64,000 bases of DNA. Source: Tilletiopsis washingtonensis. Taxonomy: Eukaryota; Basidiomycota; Exobasidiomycetes; Entylomatales. The stretch spans positions 601,583 to 665,582 of the forward strand of contig NW_020311999.1 of the NCBI RefSeq assembly GCF_003144115.1, given 5' to 3'. Under the pieces are notes generated by a model, which saw nothing but the letters and a program-made list of their open reading frames with translations, had not been told where the DNA came from and did not search any database. A program made the translations under genes and the position numbers. Numbering within the stretch: position 1 is the first letter of the stretch; every line of letters starts with the position of its first letter. Positions 11,257-20,777 of this stretch are shown here, in pieces.

Positions 11257-11676
11257 GGCAAAGGGATGGGAGAAGGGAGGTGACGGGGGAGGGAGGGCTA
11301 ATGACATTGATAGAGAAGTCTCGAGAGGCAGAACAGCTGCGACGTGACGAGGAGGAGAGGGTGTCGCGGTGGGCTCAGTCCAAGGTAGTTGGGTCCCCGT
11401 ACACCAGCGGCCGCACGGCTACGCTCTCACTGCTCGTGCGCGGGTCATCACATCGTGTCATTCAGGAGCGACATAGAGATAAAGCGTCCTGCGCTGTCTC
11501 GTCAAGGGGGGCGTAAAGGGGGCCGTCCAGAGGGAGGAATATGAAAGGGACGGCATGGAGGGAATGATCTGACGTCTAGTCCGAGCGCCTGGCGTAGGCG
11601 CAAAGGGAGAGCGATGCGGCTACTGCTGCTGCTGCTGCTGCTGCACCATGTCATGCCGAGCGCCGTCCGGCACGGT
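11257..11676. other. Convergent 3' spacer between MRP51 and the bestrophin-like gene
   Basis: A 420-bp spacer between two facing stop codons. It holds a perfect (CTG)7 run at 11623-11643 and no gene. Transcription terminators for both genes should lie here, but no AATAAA signal was seen. Confidence 0.5.
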
Positions 11677-13681
11677 TCAGAGCACGCCTTCGAGCGAAGG
11701 AGGCATGGCCCGCATCATGCACTCTGCGAGGGGAGCAGCAGGGATCAGCATGGCGTGAGCCTCGCTCGTGGGCGTGGGCGTGTGTGCGCAAGCGAGAGGA
11801 AAACGTACCAAGCTCGTGTCGCACGGCAGCGCAGTGGTAGTCGAGGTTGTGATCGGACGGATCTGACGGCGTGACGCGCGTGTCAGATGAGTAGTCGGAC
11901 GCAGGGCGGCGAGAGGCGACGTACCATAGCCGAACGGTTGCTGCGAGACAAAGCAAGGAGGTGAGTGATGAGCAAGGTGAAAGAAGAGGAGGAGGAGGAG
12001 CGGTCAAGTAGCGCACCTCAATCTCAGATGCGATGCCCTCGAGTCCGATAAGCGTGAAAGAGACGAGCGAGACGAACTGTGGTCGCAGCCCCGGAGCATC
12101 AGTGTTGAACGGGAAGCAGCGCGAGAGCGGAAGGACTCACGGGCACCATACGCCAAGACACTGTCCGGATGTCCATCGGAGCGAGGCGCGGCGACGATCA
12201 GCAGGCCACCAGACAGAGAGCGACAGGGCGCAGCACCCACGTTCATTGACGAGCACGAAAGGCAGCGAGAGCAGGTAGAGCAGTGTGGCTTGCTTCAGGT
12301 GCACGCTGTCCAAAGTCTGCCATCAGCTTCGTGGATCTGTCCACCAGGGCGGAACAGAGGTGCGGGCGAGGCCACTCACCCGTACACGACTGGAATCGTC
12401 ATCGTGGCGACTCGCTCTTCGTTGCCGAGATTGGTTGTGAGCGAGGCGAGCAACTGGTTGACCTGTTGAACGTTCGATGAACGTCAGCCCGCGCCGCGAG
12501 CAGCGGAGGGGGAGCGGGAGAGGCACGTACCATAGCGAAGCTGGGCTGTCCCGCGTCCTTCAGGCATCCTGCCGCGCGCGCAGCAGCGAGGTACCTCGCA
12601 AGGCGAGAGAGCACGAAGACTGGCAACGAGATAGCTTGCGCAGCTTCCAGGACCTTCTCTGCCTCTGCTCTCGCTGCTTCGTCTTGCGCTGTTTCCTCCG
12701 CTGCAGAAGGTGAAGCGAGCAGAGGCGCAGACTCATCGACTTGTGCTTGCACGGCTATGCCGAAAGCGCCAGCGGCGGAAGGGGGCGGAGAGAGGGGTGG
12801 AAGAAGTCCGAGTGCGAGAGTGTGCTCGTAGGCCTTGCGGAGAGAAGGGGAGAGGAGGCCGAGATAGTCGCCGTGCGAGAGGGAGCGTTCTTGGCGAAGA
12901 TGATGCTGCAAGGCGACGCGGGCGTCAGGTGCTGCAGCAGTCTCAGGGGCAGCAAGGACGCACCTTTGTCGCGTACAGAAAGAGACTCAGCAATCTCACA
13001 GCTTCCTTCTTCCTCTCCTGTCTCTCTTCTCTCCACTGCTCGCGCTCCTCCTCGGACAGCGAGTCGGGGGGAGAAAGCACGGCCAGGTCGATGTTGTACC
13101 ACATGAAGCGCGCCAGCGAACGCACGTCGGACAACGTGTTTTGCCAGTCTTTGGCACCTTCGAACCAGCGGTCGTAGGAGGTGCCCTGGTGAAGCACGTC
13201 AGCGTGAACGGTGCCTTGCTGCATCGGGCAGGACTCACATTGCGAAACACGATGCTGTTCTCTCACTCTCTCGTCAGTGCCTCGTCTTCCCCCTCTCTGC
13301 GCAGCGTCTCGCCACTCACAGCAGTCCAAAGACAACGCTCAACGGGCCGATGACGGCATTGCTAGTGTGCCAATGCTTGCCAAAGTGCAAGTTGCCCACC
13401 GCAATCGCGAAGGCCCAGAGCGTGATGGCGAAGAGCGTCGGCAGAATGCGCAGCAGCACGGAGCCGCGGAAGCGGAGTGCGTCGCGGAAGAAAGCTGCAA
13501 GAGGAGCAAGTGAGCGATGCGGCCCCGAGGAGCAGAGGAGCAGAAGCAGAGACGCACTCAGGCGGCCTAGCTTGAGACGCTTGCCATGCGCGAGGCGCTG
13601 CTGCGCCAGCAGGCGGAAGGAGGCCTGCTCGTGCGCATCCGGCGCCTTCGTGGCGGGCGGCGAGGGCGGAGCGTCGCGCAT
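11677..13681 (-). CDS. Bestrophin-like membrane channel (UPF0187/RFP-TM family)
   Basis: Predicted anion channel of the bestrophin/YneE family. Twelve exons: 13681-13558, 13494-13320, 13254-13239, 13185-12964, 12905-12531, 12462-12380, 12305-12241, 12160-12141, 12076-12017, 11940-11925, 11862-11809, 11723-11677. They total 1257 nt (418 aa) with all phases matching. Family landmarks appear in order: FRGSVLLRILPTLFAITLWA (first membrane helix), VIGPLSVVFGLL, LIVFRN joined across a 16-nt exon to GTSYDRWFEGAKDWQNT, HHLR, MTIPVVYGVHLKQATLLY, LPFVLVNELSWRMVPFVSL, FTLIGLEGIASEIEQPFGYD, and a final EC near the C-terminus. The region around residues 185-260 is a longer Ala/Ser-rich insert than in bacterial members. 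Ion selectivity cannot be judged from sequence. Three exons are only 16, 20 and 16 nt. Divergent from RAD3. Confidence 0.9.
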
Positions 13682-14021
13682 CGCTGCCGGCTTTCTGGCA
13701 CTTGATGGTGCTGGTGGTCGGGAAGGAGGCTCGAGGGGCCGGCGGCCGGTGAGAAGGAAAGAGCATCAGGGGCTGGGTCCGTGCACCAGGCGCGAGTCGG
13801 CGTGGGAACAGCGCCTGTGCCGGAAGTCGGGCGAGCCGACCAAGCGTCATCCAAGCGCGCGCTGACTGCACCCTGCCGCACCTTGCCTCTTCTCCACCAT
13901 CTCACGCTCGTCTCTCCAAGCCGCCTCTCGCTCTCGTCTCCTCGCTTCGCGTCTTGGCGACTGCACGCGCCCGCGCACGCATCCCATTCGCGCGCGCTCT
14001 GGCGCATCGCGCTTGCCCAGC
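13682..14021. promoter_or_regulatory. Divergent spacer between the bestrophin-like gene and RAD3
   Basis: A 340-bp interval between outward-facing starts, CT-rich towards the RAD3 side. It must contain both core promoters. No TATA box was recognised. Confidence 0.55.
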
Positions 14022-17000
14022 ATGAAGGTGCGTCGTGGCCAGTGTAGGTGCGCAGCCGCATCACTGACACTCCGCGCGACCGACGAGCAGTTCTTCATCG
14101 ACGAGCTGCCCGTGCTCTTTCCCTATCCCAAGGTCAGCCTGGTACAAGCTCGCGCAAGGTCGCAGCTCTGACACTGCGCTGGCCGCCAGATCTACCCGGA
14201 GCAGTATGCCTACATGACCGACCTCAAGCGCACGCTCGACGCCAACGGGCACTGCGTGTTGGAGATGCCGTCGGGCACGGGCAAGACCGTCTCGCTGCTC
14301 AGTCTCATTGTGTCGTATCAAAAGGTGCGTCATGTCCTTTCTCCAGCTGCCTGACAGTAGCGCTGATGCTGCCATGCGCAGTTCCACCCCGCAGCGCGCA
14401 AGCTCATCTACTGTTCACGCACCGTGCCGGAGATCGAGAAGGCCCTGGCCGAGCTGCACGCGCTGATGGCGTACCGGCAGCGCTACAACGACCCGGAGAA
14501 TGCACCCGGCATTGGGCCATCGGGCACCTACCCCGGCCGTGATACGCCTCTGCCAGAAGGACAGGGCGTGCCGGAGGAGATCCTGGCTGCGGGGCTCAGC
14601 AGCAGGAAGAACCTGTGCGTCCATCCGAGTGTCGGGAGAGAGAGAAAGGGAAAGGTGGTCGATGCGCGATGTAGAGACATGACGAGCGCGTGGGCTTGCG
14701 AGAAGGGCAGAGCGGAACCAGGAAGCGTGGAGCTGTGCGACTTCCACGAGGTGAGTGAGATGGGCGGGGCCGGCGGCGGAAGGATGAAGCACGTTGGCGC
14801 GGAGCGGTCACACGAACGACGGGCTGCAACCTCAGCGGTGGTCTTGCATCGTGTGTTGCTGATGTAAACCTGTTATTCGCCGCCTGCAGGAGCTCGGCAA
14901 GCTCGACCAAGCGCAGCTCATCCCTCCAGGCGTGTGGACGCTCGAGGCGATCAAGGCGGACGCAAAGGCTCGCGGCGTGTGCCCGTACTTTGCCATTCGT
15001 CGCATGGTGAGCGGCGGCTGCTCGAGCTGTGTGGTCGCTACGGCCGCTGACCTCGTGCGGCGCACGCAAGATGCCATACCTGGACATCGTCATCTACAGC
15101 TTCCACTACCTGCTCGACCCGAAAGTTGCGGAGCAGGTCAGCAAGGCGATGAGCAAGGATGCTATCGTGGTGTTTGACGAGGCGCACAACATCGGTGGGC
15201 CTCAGCCAGCGTGTTGCCTCTCACACCCGAGCTGACACGCCCCACGGCCAGACAACGTGTGCATCGAGTCGCTCAGCATCGACCTGACGCGTCCGATGCT
15301 GGACAGCGCCTGGCGCAGTGTCAACGACCTGGCTGAGAAGGTCGAGGAGCGCAAGAAGACGGACAACTCGAAGCTGCAAGAAGAGTATGCCCGGCTAGTC
15401 GAGGGGCTCCAGGAAGGCGCCTCGGACAACCAAGAGGCCGAGTCCTTCATGTCCAACCCCGTGCTGCCGGACGATATCCTGCAGGAAGCCATGCCCGGCA
15501 ACATCCGACGAGCCGAGCATTTCGTCGCCTTCCTCAAGCGCTTCATCGAGTACCTCAAGACGCGCATGCGCGTGCTGCACGTCGTGGCCGAGACGCCGCC
15601 CAGCTTCCTGCAGCATCTCAAGGACATCACCTACATCGAGAAGAAGCCGCTTCGCTTCTGCGCCGAGCGTCTGCGCGTGCTCGTCTCCACGCTCGAACTG
15701 CGACGGCTAGACGAGTACGCTGCACTGCAGAAGGTGGCCTCCTTCGCCACGCTCGTTGCGACGTACGACAAGGGCTTCCTGCTCATCCTCGAGCCCTTCG
15801 AGACGGAGCACGCCACGGTGCCCAATCCCATCTTCCACTTCACCTGTCTCGACGCCAGTCTTGCCATTGCGCCCGTCTTCGAGCGCTTCAGCAGCGTCAT
15901 CATCACGAGCGGCACGATTTCGCCGCTGGACATGTATCCCAAGATGCTCAAGTTTGACGCCATCGTCATGGACAGCTACCCCATGACGCTCTCGCGGCAG
16001 TGTTTCCTGCCGCTCGTCATTACGCGCGGCTCAGACCAAGTGGCCATCTCGTCTCGCTTCCAAGTACGCAACGACCCGGCAGTGGTGCGCAACTACGGCA
16101 GCATCCTCATCGAGCAGGCCAAGTGCGTGCCAGACGGCATCGTGGCCTTCTTTCCGTCGTACCTCTACATGGAGAGCATCGTGGCGGCCTGGCACGACAT
16201 GGGCATCCTCGAGGAGGTGTGGAAGTACAAGCTCGTCTTCATCGAGACGCCCGATGCGCCAGAGACGACGCATGCGCTGGAGAACTACCGTCGGGTGAGT
16301 GTGGCGAGGCGCGGGTGGCGCCGCGCCAGCTGACGGGAGCGCCCTTGCCAGGCGTGCGACAACGGACGCGGCGCCATCCTGCTGTGTGTCGCGCGCGGCA
16401 AGGTCTCCGAGGGCATCGACTTCGACCACAACTACGGCCGCGCCGTGATAATGTTCGGCGTGCCCTACCAGTACACCGAGAGGTGCGTCTCTGTCCCCGC
16501 CCGGGGTGGACGAGCTGCAATGCTCACGTTCGAGTCTGCGCAGCCGCATCCTCAAGGCCCGCCTGGAGTTCCTGCGCGAAAACTTCCGCATCAAGGAGAA
16601 CGACTGGCTTACGTTCGACGCCATGCGTCACGCGGCTCAGTGTCTCGGACGCTGCTTGCGCGGCAAGGACGACTACGGCATCATGGTCATGGCCGACCAG
16701 GTGAGGCTTGATGTGGAACCAGCACCCCGCGGCGGCACCTGGCTGATTCTGTGCTACGCAGCGCTTCGCACGCGCAGACAAGCGCAGCAAGCTGCCAAAG
16801 TGGATCGCGCAGCAGGTCACGGTGCGTACATGGCGAGCAGTGCGCCGATGGCCGTCGCCTTGCTCATGCGCTCCCGCCGCGCGCAGGAGACACACAGCAA
16901 TCTCTCGACGGACATGGCGCTCGTCGAGACACGGCTCTTCATCCGACAGATGGCTCGTGAGTGCGGCCCGCGCTTGCTCTGTTACCACGCTGACGTCGCG

Positions 17001-17357
17001 TCCACGCAGAGCCATACCCTGCAGGTGCGGTTTGCTCACACATCCTTTGCGGTGATGCTTGGCTCACAGCACCTCTTCTCAGGCAAGGTCGGCGTCAGTC
17101 TCTGGGGCGTCGAAGACGTCGAGCGGCGCCAGCGCAAGGAGCGCGAGGCATACAATCGTCTGCTCGAAGTCGACGGCAAGAAGGGCCTTGCTGCCGGCGC
17201 CGCTGCCAACGGCACAGACGACGAGCTCGATGAGCAGGACTACGACGCGCTGCAGCTGCCGCACGACGATGAGACGGCCATGGACCTCGACGACGAGTTC
17301 GCTACGGACCTGCCGGACGCTGATGAGATGGCGGCGCTGGACGAGATGGACGTCTGA
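14022..17357 (+). CDS. RAD3: TFIIH DNA helicase Rad3/XPD (ERCC2)
   Basis: 5'-3' ATP-dependent DNA helicase of TFIIH, acting in nucleotide excision repair and transcription initiation. Thirteen exons: 14022-14027, 14091-14132, 14190-14324, 14382-14750, 14890-15006, 15071-15194, 15252-16294, 16352-16482, 16544-16700, 16762-16821, 16887-16956, 17010-17024, 17083-17357 (847 aa). Visible motifs: Walker A MPSGTGKT (about 42-49), four iron-sulfur cysteines (about 140, 158, 180, 215), DEAH box FDEAHNI (about 258-264), [29 protein letters not shown], and [17 protein letters not shown]. The segment before the first cluster cysteine is a Pro/Gly-rich insert longer than in yeast. The tail is acidic ([14 protein letters not shown]). 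The first exon encodes only Met-Lys and the twelfth only 15 nt (PYPA region). Exon 6 uses an AAG acceptor. Convergent with SYO1, 128 bp apart. Confidence 0.97.
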
Positions 17358-17485
17358 GAGGCGCGAGGAGGGGAGAGGCACAGGGGCAGTAGCACGGCAC
17401 TCATTTGTAACAACACACGCAGGCGCAATCTGCACTCCATTCACGCACAAGACTCATGCCATTCAAGTGCCGGCGCTGAGCCATG

Positions 17486-20161
17486 CTACTGCTCGCGGTA
17501 GGCGACGAAGCCCTTGAGGTTGTCGACAGTGCCGTCGGCGCTCTCGCGCAGCTGCGGCTGCTTGCGCTTGTCAATCGCGCGAGCCTGAGGAGGGAGGAAA
17601 GAAGTCAGCGCCGGGTCGGCAACTCGACGAGAGACAGGACGCATACTCACCATGGCGCGAGCACGCGGCAGCAGCTTCTTGAGGCGCGGCAGCAGAGCAG
17701 GCTGCACGAAGGCCAGCTGATCCCACGGGCTCGTCTCGTCGGCAAACGTGTCGATGGCAGCGTCCAGAGCCGCCAGCACCGCCTCTGGCCCGCAAGTCGT
17801 CGCCGAGGCTGCCTCTCCGGGCGCCGGCAGGCTCTCAGCGACGCGCACGAGTGCATCGCCGATGCGCGCCACGTCCGTCGCCAGGACGCTTCCGCCGCGC
17901 GCCAGCGGCCCAAGTGTCGAGATGGCCGAGACGCGCAGCGCATCGTCGCCAATGGGCGCGCCAGGCGCTGCGGCAGCCAGAAGTGCCTCGAGCGCGCCGC
18001 TTGATGCTTGGGCGAGTGGGCAAGAAGGGAACGCAGCGGGCTGCACGGGCAGGGCGGCGCCTTCGAAGCAGCGCGAGAGAGCGTACAGGACGTTCATGCA
18101 CGCCTCGAGTGCCGTACGCCGAGCATCGCCCTGCGCTCCGAACGCCAGTGCCAGCTCAAATGTCTGACACCACGTCTGCTGCACTGCAGGCGAGGCAGAG
18201 CGCCAGGCCGCAAAGCTGGCGTGCAGCGACGCATGCTCTGGCCGAGGCTCCGAGGGCGGAGGAGGCGCCATGACGGCGAGGCCGTGGAAGAGGTTGGAGA
18301 GGACGCTGAGTGCTCGCGTTGCCAGAGAGTTGACCGCCTCGAGTTGTGTTGCGTCGCTGACGGGTGAGGAAGGAGGTTGTGCCATCCACAGCATCACGCG
18401 TGGCACGATGCCAGTCGCGAACTTCGCGAGAGGATGCTTGCTGAACTCGTCGGCAGACGTGGGCAGTGCCACGCCGGCCGCGGCGGGCGCATCCTCCTCC
18501 ATGCCGTCGGCGGCATCACCATCGATCGCCATCTCCTCGTCATCGCCCTCCTCCGCCCATCCATCGTCGTTGTCGTCCGGCCCCGATGCGGCCAGGTGCG
18601 CCACGCCCACGGCGCCCACAAGCTCGGCCAGCACCTCGAGAGCCAGCTGCAGCGCTCCGACCAGCTCCTCGCTCTTGATCTCGGCGCGAGTCTGCGTTGG
18701 CGCTACAGCGTCACTCGTCTCGGTGCTGCCCTCCACCTCCATCTGTGCATCCGCACCAGCGCTGACAGGCGGTGCAGCCGGCGCAGCCTTCCACTCCTCG
18801 CCGAGCGTCTCGATGGTGACGAGCAGCGGCGCAATAGCAAACTCTGCCTCAAAGTCGGCGAGCGACATGTCCATGCTGCCGGCTTGCGCTCGCACTTGGG
18901 GCGGCAACTGGCTTGTAGCGCTGAGCACGATGCGGGACCGCAATGCCGGCGGCAACGAGTTGGAGGCGTTGCGAAGGGAGCCGAGCGCCAGCAGGCCGAG
19001 GCTGACGGGCTGCAGACTCTCGCGGGTGGGTCCGGCCATCAGCGTAGACAAGATCTGCCCCACTGCATCGCCGAGAATGTCGAGCTGACGCTTGCCCTTG
19101 CTCGTCGACACGTCGGGACCAGCAGCCGGGCCCGAGCGCTTCGGGTTCGGCTTCTTGCCCTGGTTCAGCACCTCGTCGAGCTCCCTGCGCGGAACGCCCA
19201 CGAGCGCAATGGCAGCGAGCGCATGTGCATCCGTCAGCGTCAGCAGCGTGTTGGCCGCTGCGATGCCGGCCTCGCGCTCGGCGGCACGGATGCGCGCGGC
19301 CTCACGAGCCGCGCCGCCCTCGCCGCGCTGCACGTTGCTGGCGGCAGTGGCGCGGCGAATGGTGGCGCAGAGCACCTCCATGACGTCGGCGAAGTGAGGC
19401 GTCAGGGGCGCCAGATGCGCCGACGACGCCTCGAGAATGCACCACAGCACGACGCAGAGATTGGTCAGGTGCGCGTAGAGCGGACTGAGCTCCTCCTCGT
19501 CCTGTGCCGCATCGGCAGCGTCCATGCGCTCGAGGGCGCCGTCTGCTCCGGCAGCTGCCGCGGCAGCACCGGCGCCAGCAGCCTTGGCGGCATGTCTGCG
19601 CTCCTTGCGGTTCATCTCCTCCAGCGGCTTGTCCGGCACGACGGGCGCGGCACGCGGCTGCTGCGGCGCCGCAGCCTGGCCGTCGAGGGCGTGCGAGACG
19701 GCGAGCATCTGGCGCACCAGCACGGCATAGGTGTCCTTGTCGGCGAGCTTGGTGCGCTCTGCGAAGCCAGCGTCGATGCAGACGTTGCGCAGGGCGCCGC
19801 TGGCCTCTGCACGCACGGCGGGCTCGTCGTGCTCGAGGGCGCGCACGAGGCGCGGCAGCAGGCGGTGCTGCGGCGCCAGCAGCACGCGGCGCGCCGGCTT
19901 CTCGAGCAGCAGCAGCGAGAGCGACGAGAGCGCCCAGTGCGTGTCGCTGCTGCTCGGCGCCGGCTCGACGTGTGTGCCGGGCAGCGGCAGCTTGAGCAGC
20001 AGCGGGATGGAGAGCTCGGCCGCGGCGGCGGCGCTGCTGCCGGCCGCGGGCGTGCTCGAGGCAGGCGTGCTGGCAGAGGCGCCCGCCTCGCCGCTGCGCG
20101 CCAGCGGGTTGTGACGCACGCGCGAGCGGTGGCGCTCGGGGTTGAAGCGAGCCTTGGGCAT
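17486..20161 (-). CDS. SYO1: Syo1-like ARM/HEAT-repeat ribosomal protein chaperone (HEATR3 family)
   Basis: Syo1 co-imports ribosomal proteins uL18 and uL5 with the Kap104 importin for 5S RNP assembly. Two exons, 20161-17651 and 17584-17486, give 869 aa. The N-terminus is basic (KARFNPERHRSRVRHNPLAR). ARM-type repeats follow, with the family signature EASGALRNVCIDAGF near residue 120. An acidic loop (DDNDDGWAEEGDDEEMAIDG) lies near residues 525-545, as in Syo1. The C-terminus NLKGFVAYREQ matches the usual ending. The 66-nt intron has GTGAGT, a GCGCTGAC branch site and CTCAG, but is a multiple of three with no stop, so an unspliced 891-residue form is possible. Family assignment rests on overall architecture and short motifs, not on catalytic residues. 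Divergent from the NAK kinase gene. Confidence 0.75.
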   Translation of the reverse strand: MPKARFNPERHRSRVRHNPLARSGEAGASASTPASSTPAAGSSAAAAAELSIPLLLKLPLPGTHVEPAPSSSDTHWALSSLSLLLLEKPARRVLLAPQHRLLPRLVRALEHDEPAVRAEASGALRNVCIDAGFAERTKLADKDTYAVLVRQMLAVSHALDGQAAAPQQPRAAPVVPDKPLEEMNRKERRHAAKAAGAGAAAAAAGADGALERMDAADAAQDEEELSPLYAHLTNLCVVLWCILEASSAHLAPLTPHFADVMEVLCATIRRATAASNVQRGEGGAAREAARIRAAEREAGIAAANTLLTLTDAHALAAIALVGVPRRELDEVLNQGKKPNPKRSGPAAGPDVSTSKGKRQLDILGDAVGQILSTLMAGPTRESLQPVSLGLLALGSLRNASNSLPPALRSRIVLSATSQLPPQVRAQAGSMDMSLADFEAEFAIAPLLVTIETLGEEWKAAPAAPPVSAGADAQMEVEGSTETSDAVAPTQTRAEIKSEELVGALQLALEVLAELVGAVGVAHLAASGPDDNDDGWAEEGDDEEMAIDGDAADGMEEDAPAAAGVALPTSADEFSKHPLAKFATGIVPRVMLWMAQPPSSPVSDATQLEAVNSLATRALSVLSNLFHGLAVMAPPPPSEPRPEHASLHASFAAWRSASPAVQQTWCQTFELALAFGAQGDARRTALEACMNVLYALSRCFEGAALPVQPAAFPSCPLAQASSGALEALLAAAAPGAPIGDDALRVSAISTLGPLARGGSVLATDVARIGDALVRVAESLPAPGEAASATTCGPEAVLAALDAAIDTFADETSPWDQLAFVQPALLPRLKKLLPRARAMVSMRPVSRRVADPALTSFLPPQARAIDKRKQPQLRESADGTVDNLKGFVAYREQ

Positions 20162-20777
20162 GGCGGAGGTGGGATGGAAGTGAGAAGGAGCGGCCTGCGA
20201 GCTTCCCTGGCCCGGGCAAGTTTTTGCGGCGCGCCGCCGCGCCTCTTTCTCGCACGAGACGCCTCCACAGCCACGCCGCAGAGTCGTCCCACGGCCTCAG
20301 GCACGGCGGCCAGCCGAATGGACAAGGGCATCAGAACGCAGCGGCGAGGAGGAGGTGCTGAGCTGCTGGCTGCTGTCTGCACCGGCAGTGTGATCGCTGA
20401 GCCTTGCGAAGGGCGGGCCGGTGCGCATGCACGGCGGGGGCGCGGGCGGCGGCGGCAGTGTGCGGCGCCGCGGCGGCGTGGCTGCAGCGCCAGCACCAGG
20501 CCGTGCTGCGCGCTGGCGACAGCGCGCACGACCGTCCGACGCGCATCAGGGGCCGGCTCCGCGAGGCGCCAGGCGCCAGCGAGGTCGGGTGCGTCTTGGC
20601 TGTCCGGCGGTCTAGTTGCTACCTTCCTTCTCGCCCCTCCGCATCCACCTTCGCCGTCGCGCTCCGCACGTCGGCTCATCCACACCTCGCACCCCTCGCT
20701 GCGCTCTGCATCTAGCCGCCGCGGATCGGGCGCCTCCTTAGCGTCCCCGCGCCCGCCCTCATCGGTGCGCCTTCGCC
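20162..20777. promoter_or_regulatory. Divergent spacer between SYO1 and the NAK-family kinase
   Basis: A 616-bp interval between outward-facing starts, GC-rich on the left and CT-rich just before the kinase start. Nothing else recognisable. Confidence 0.5.
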
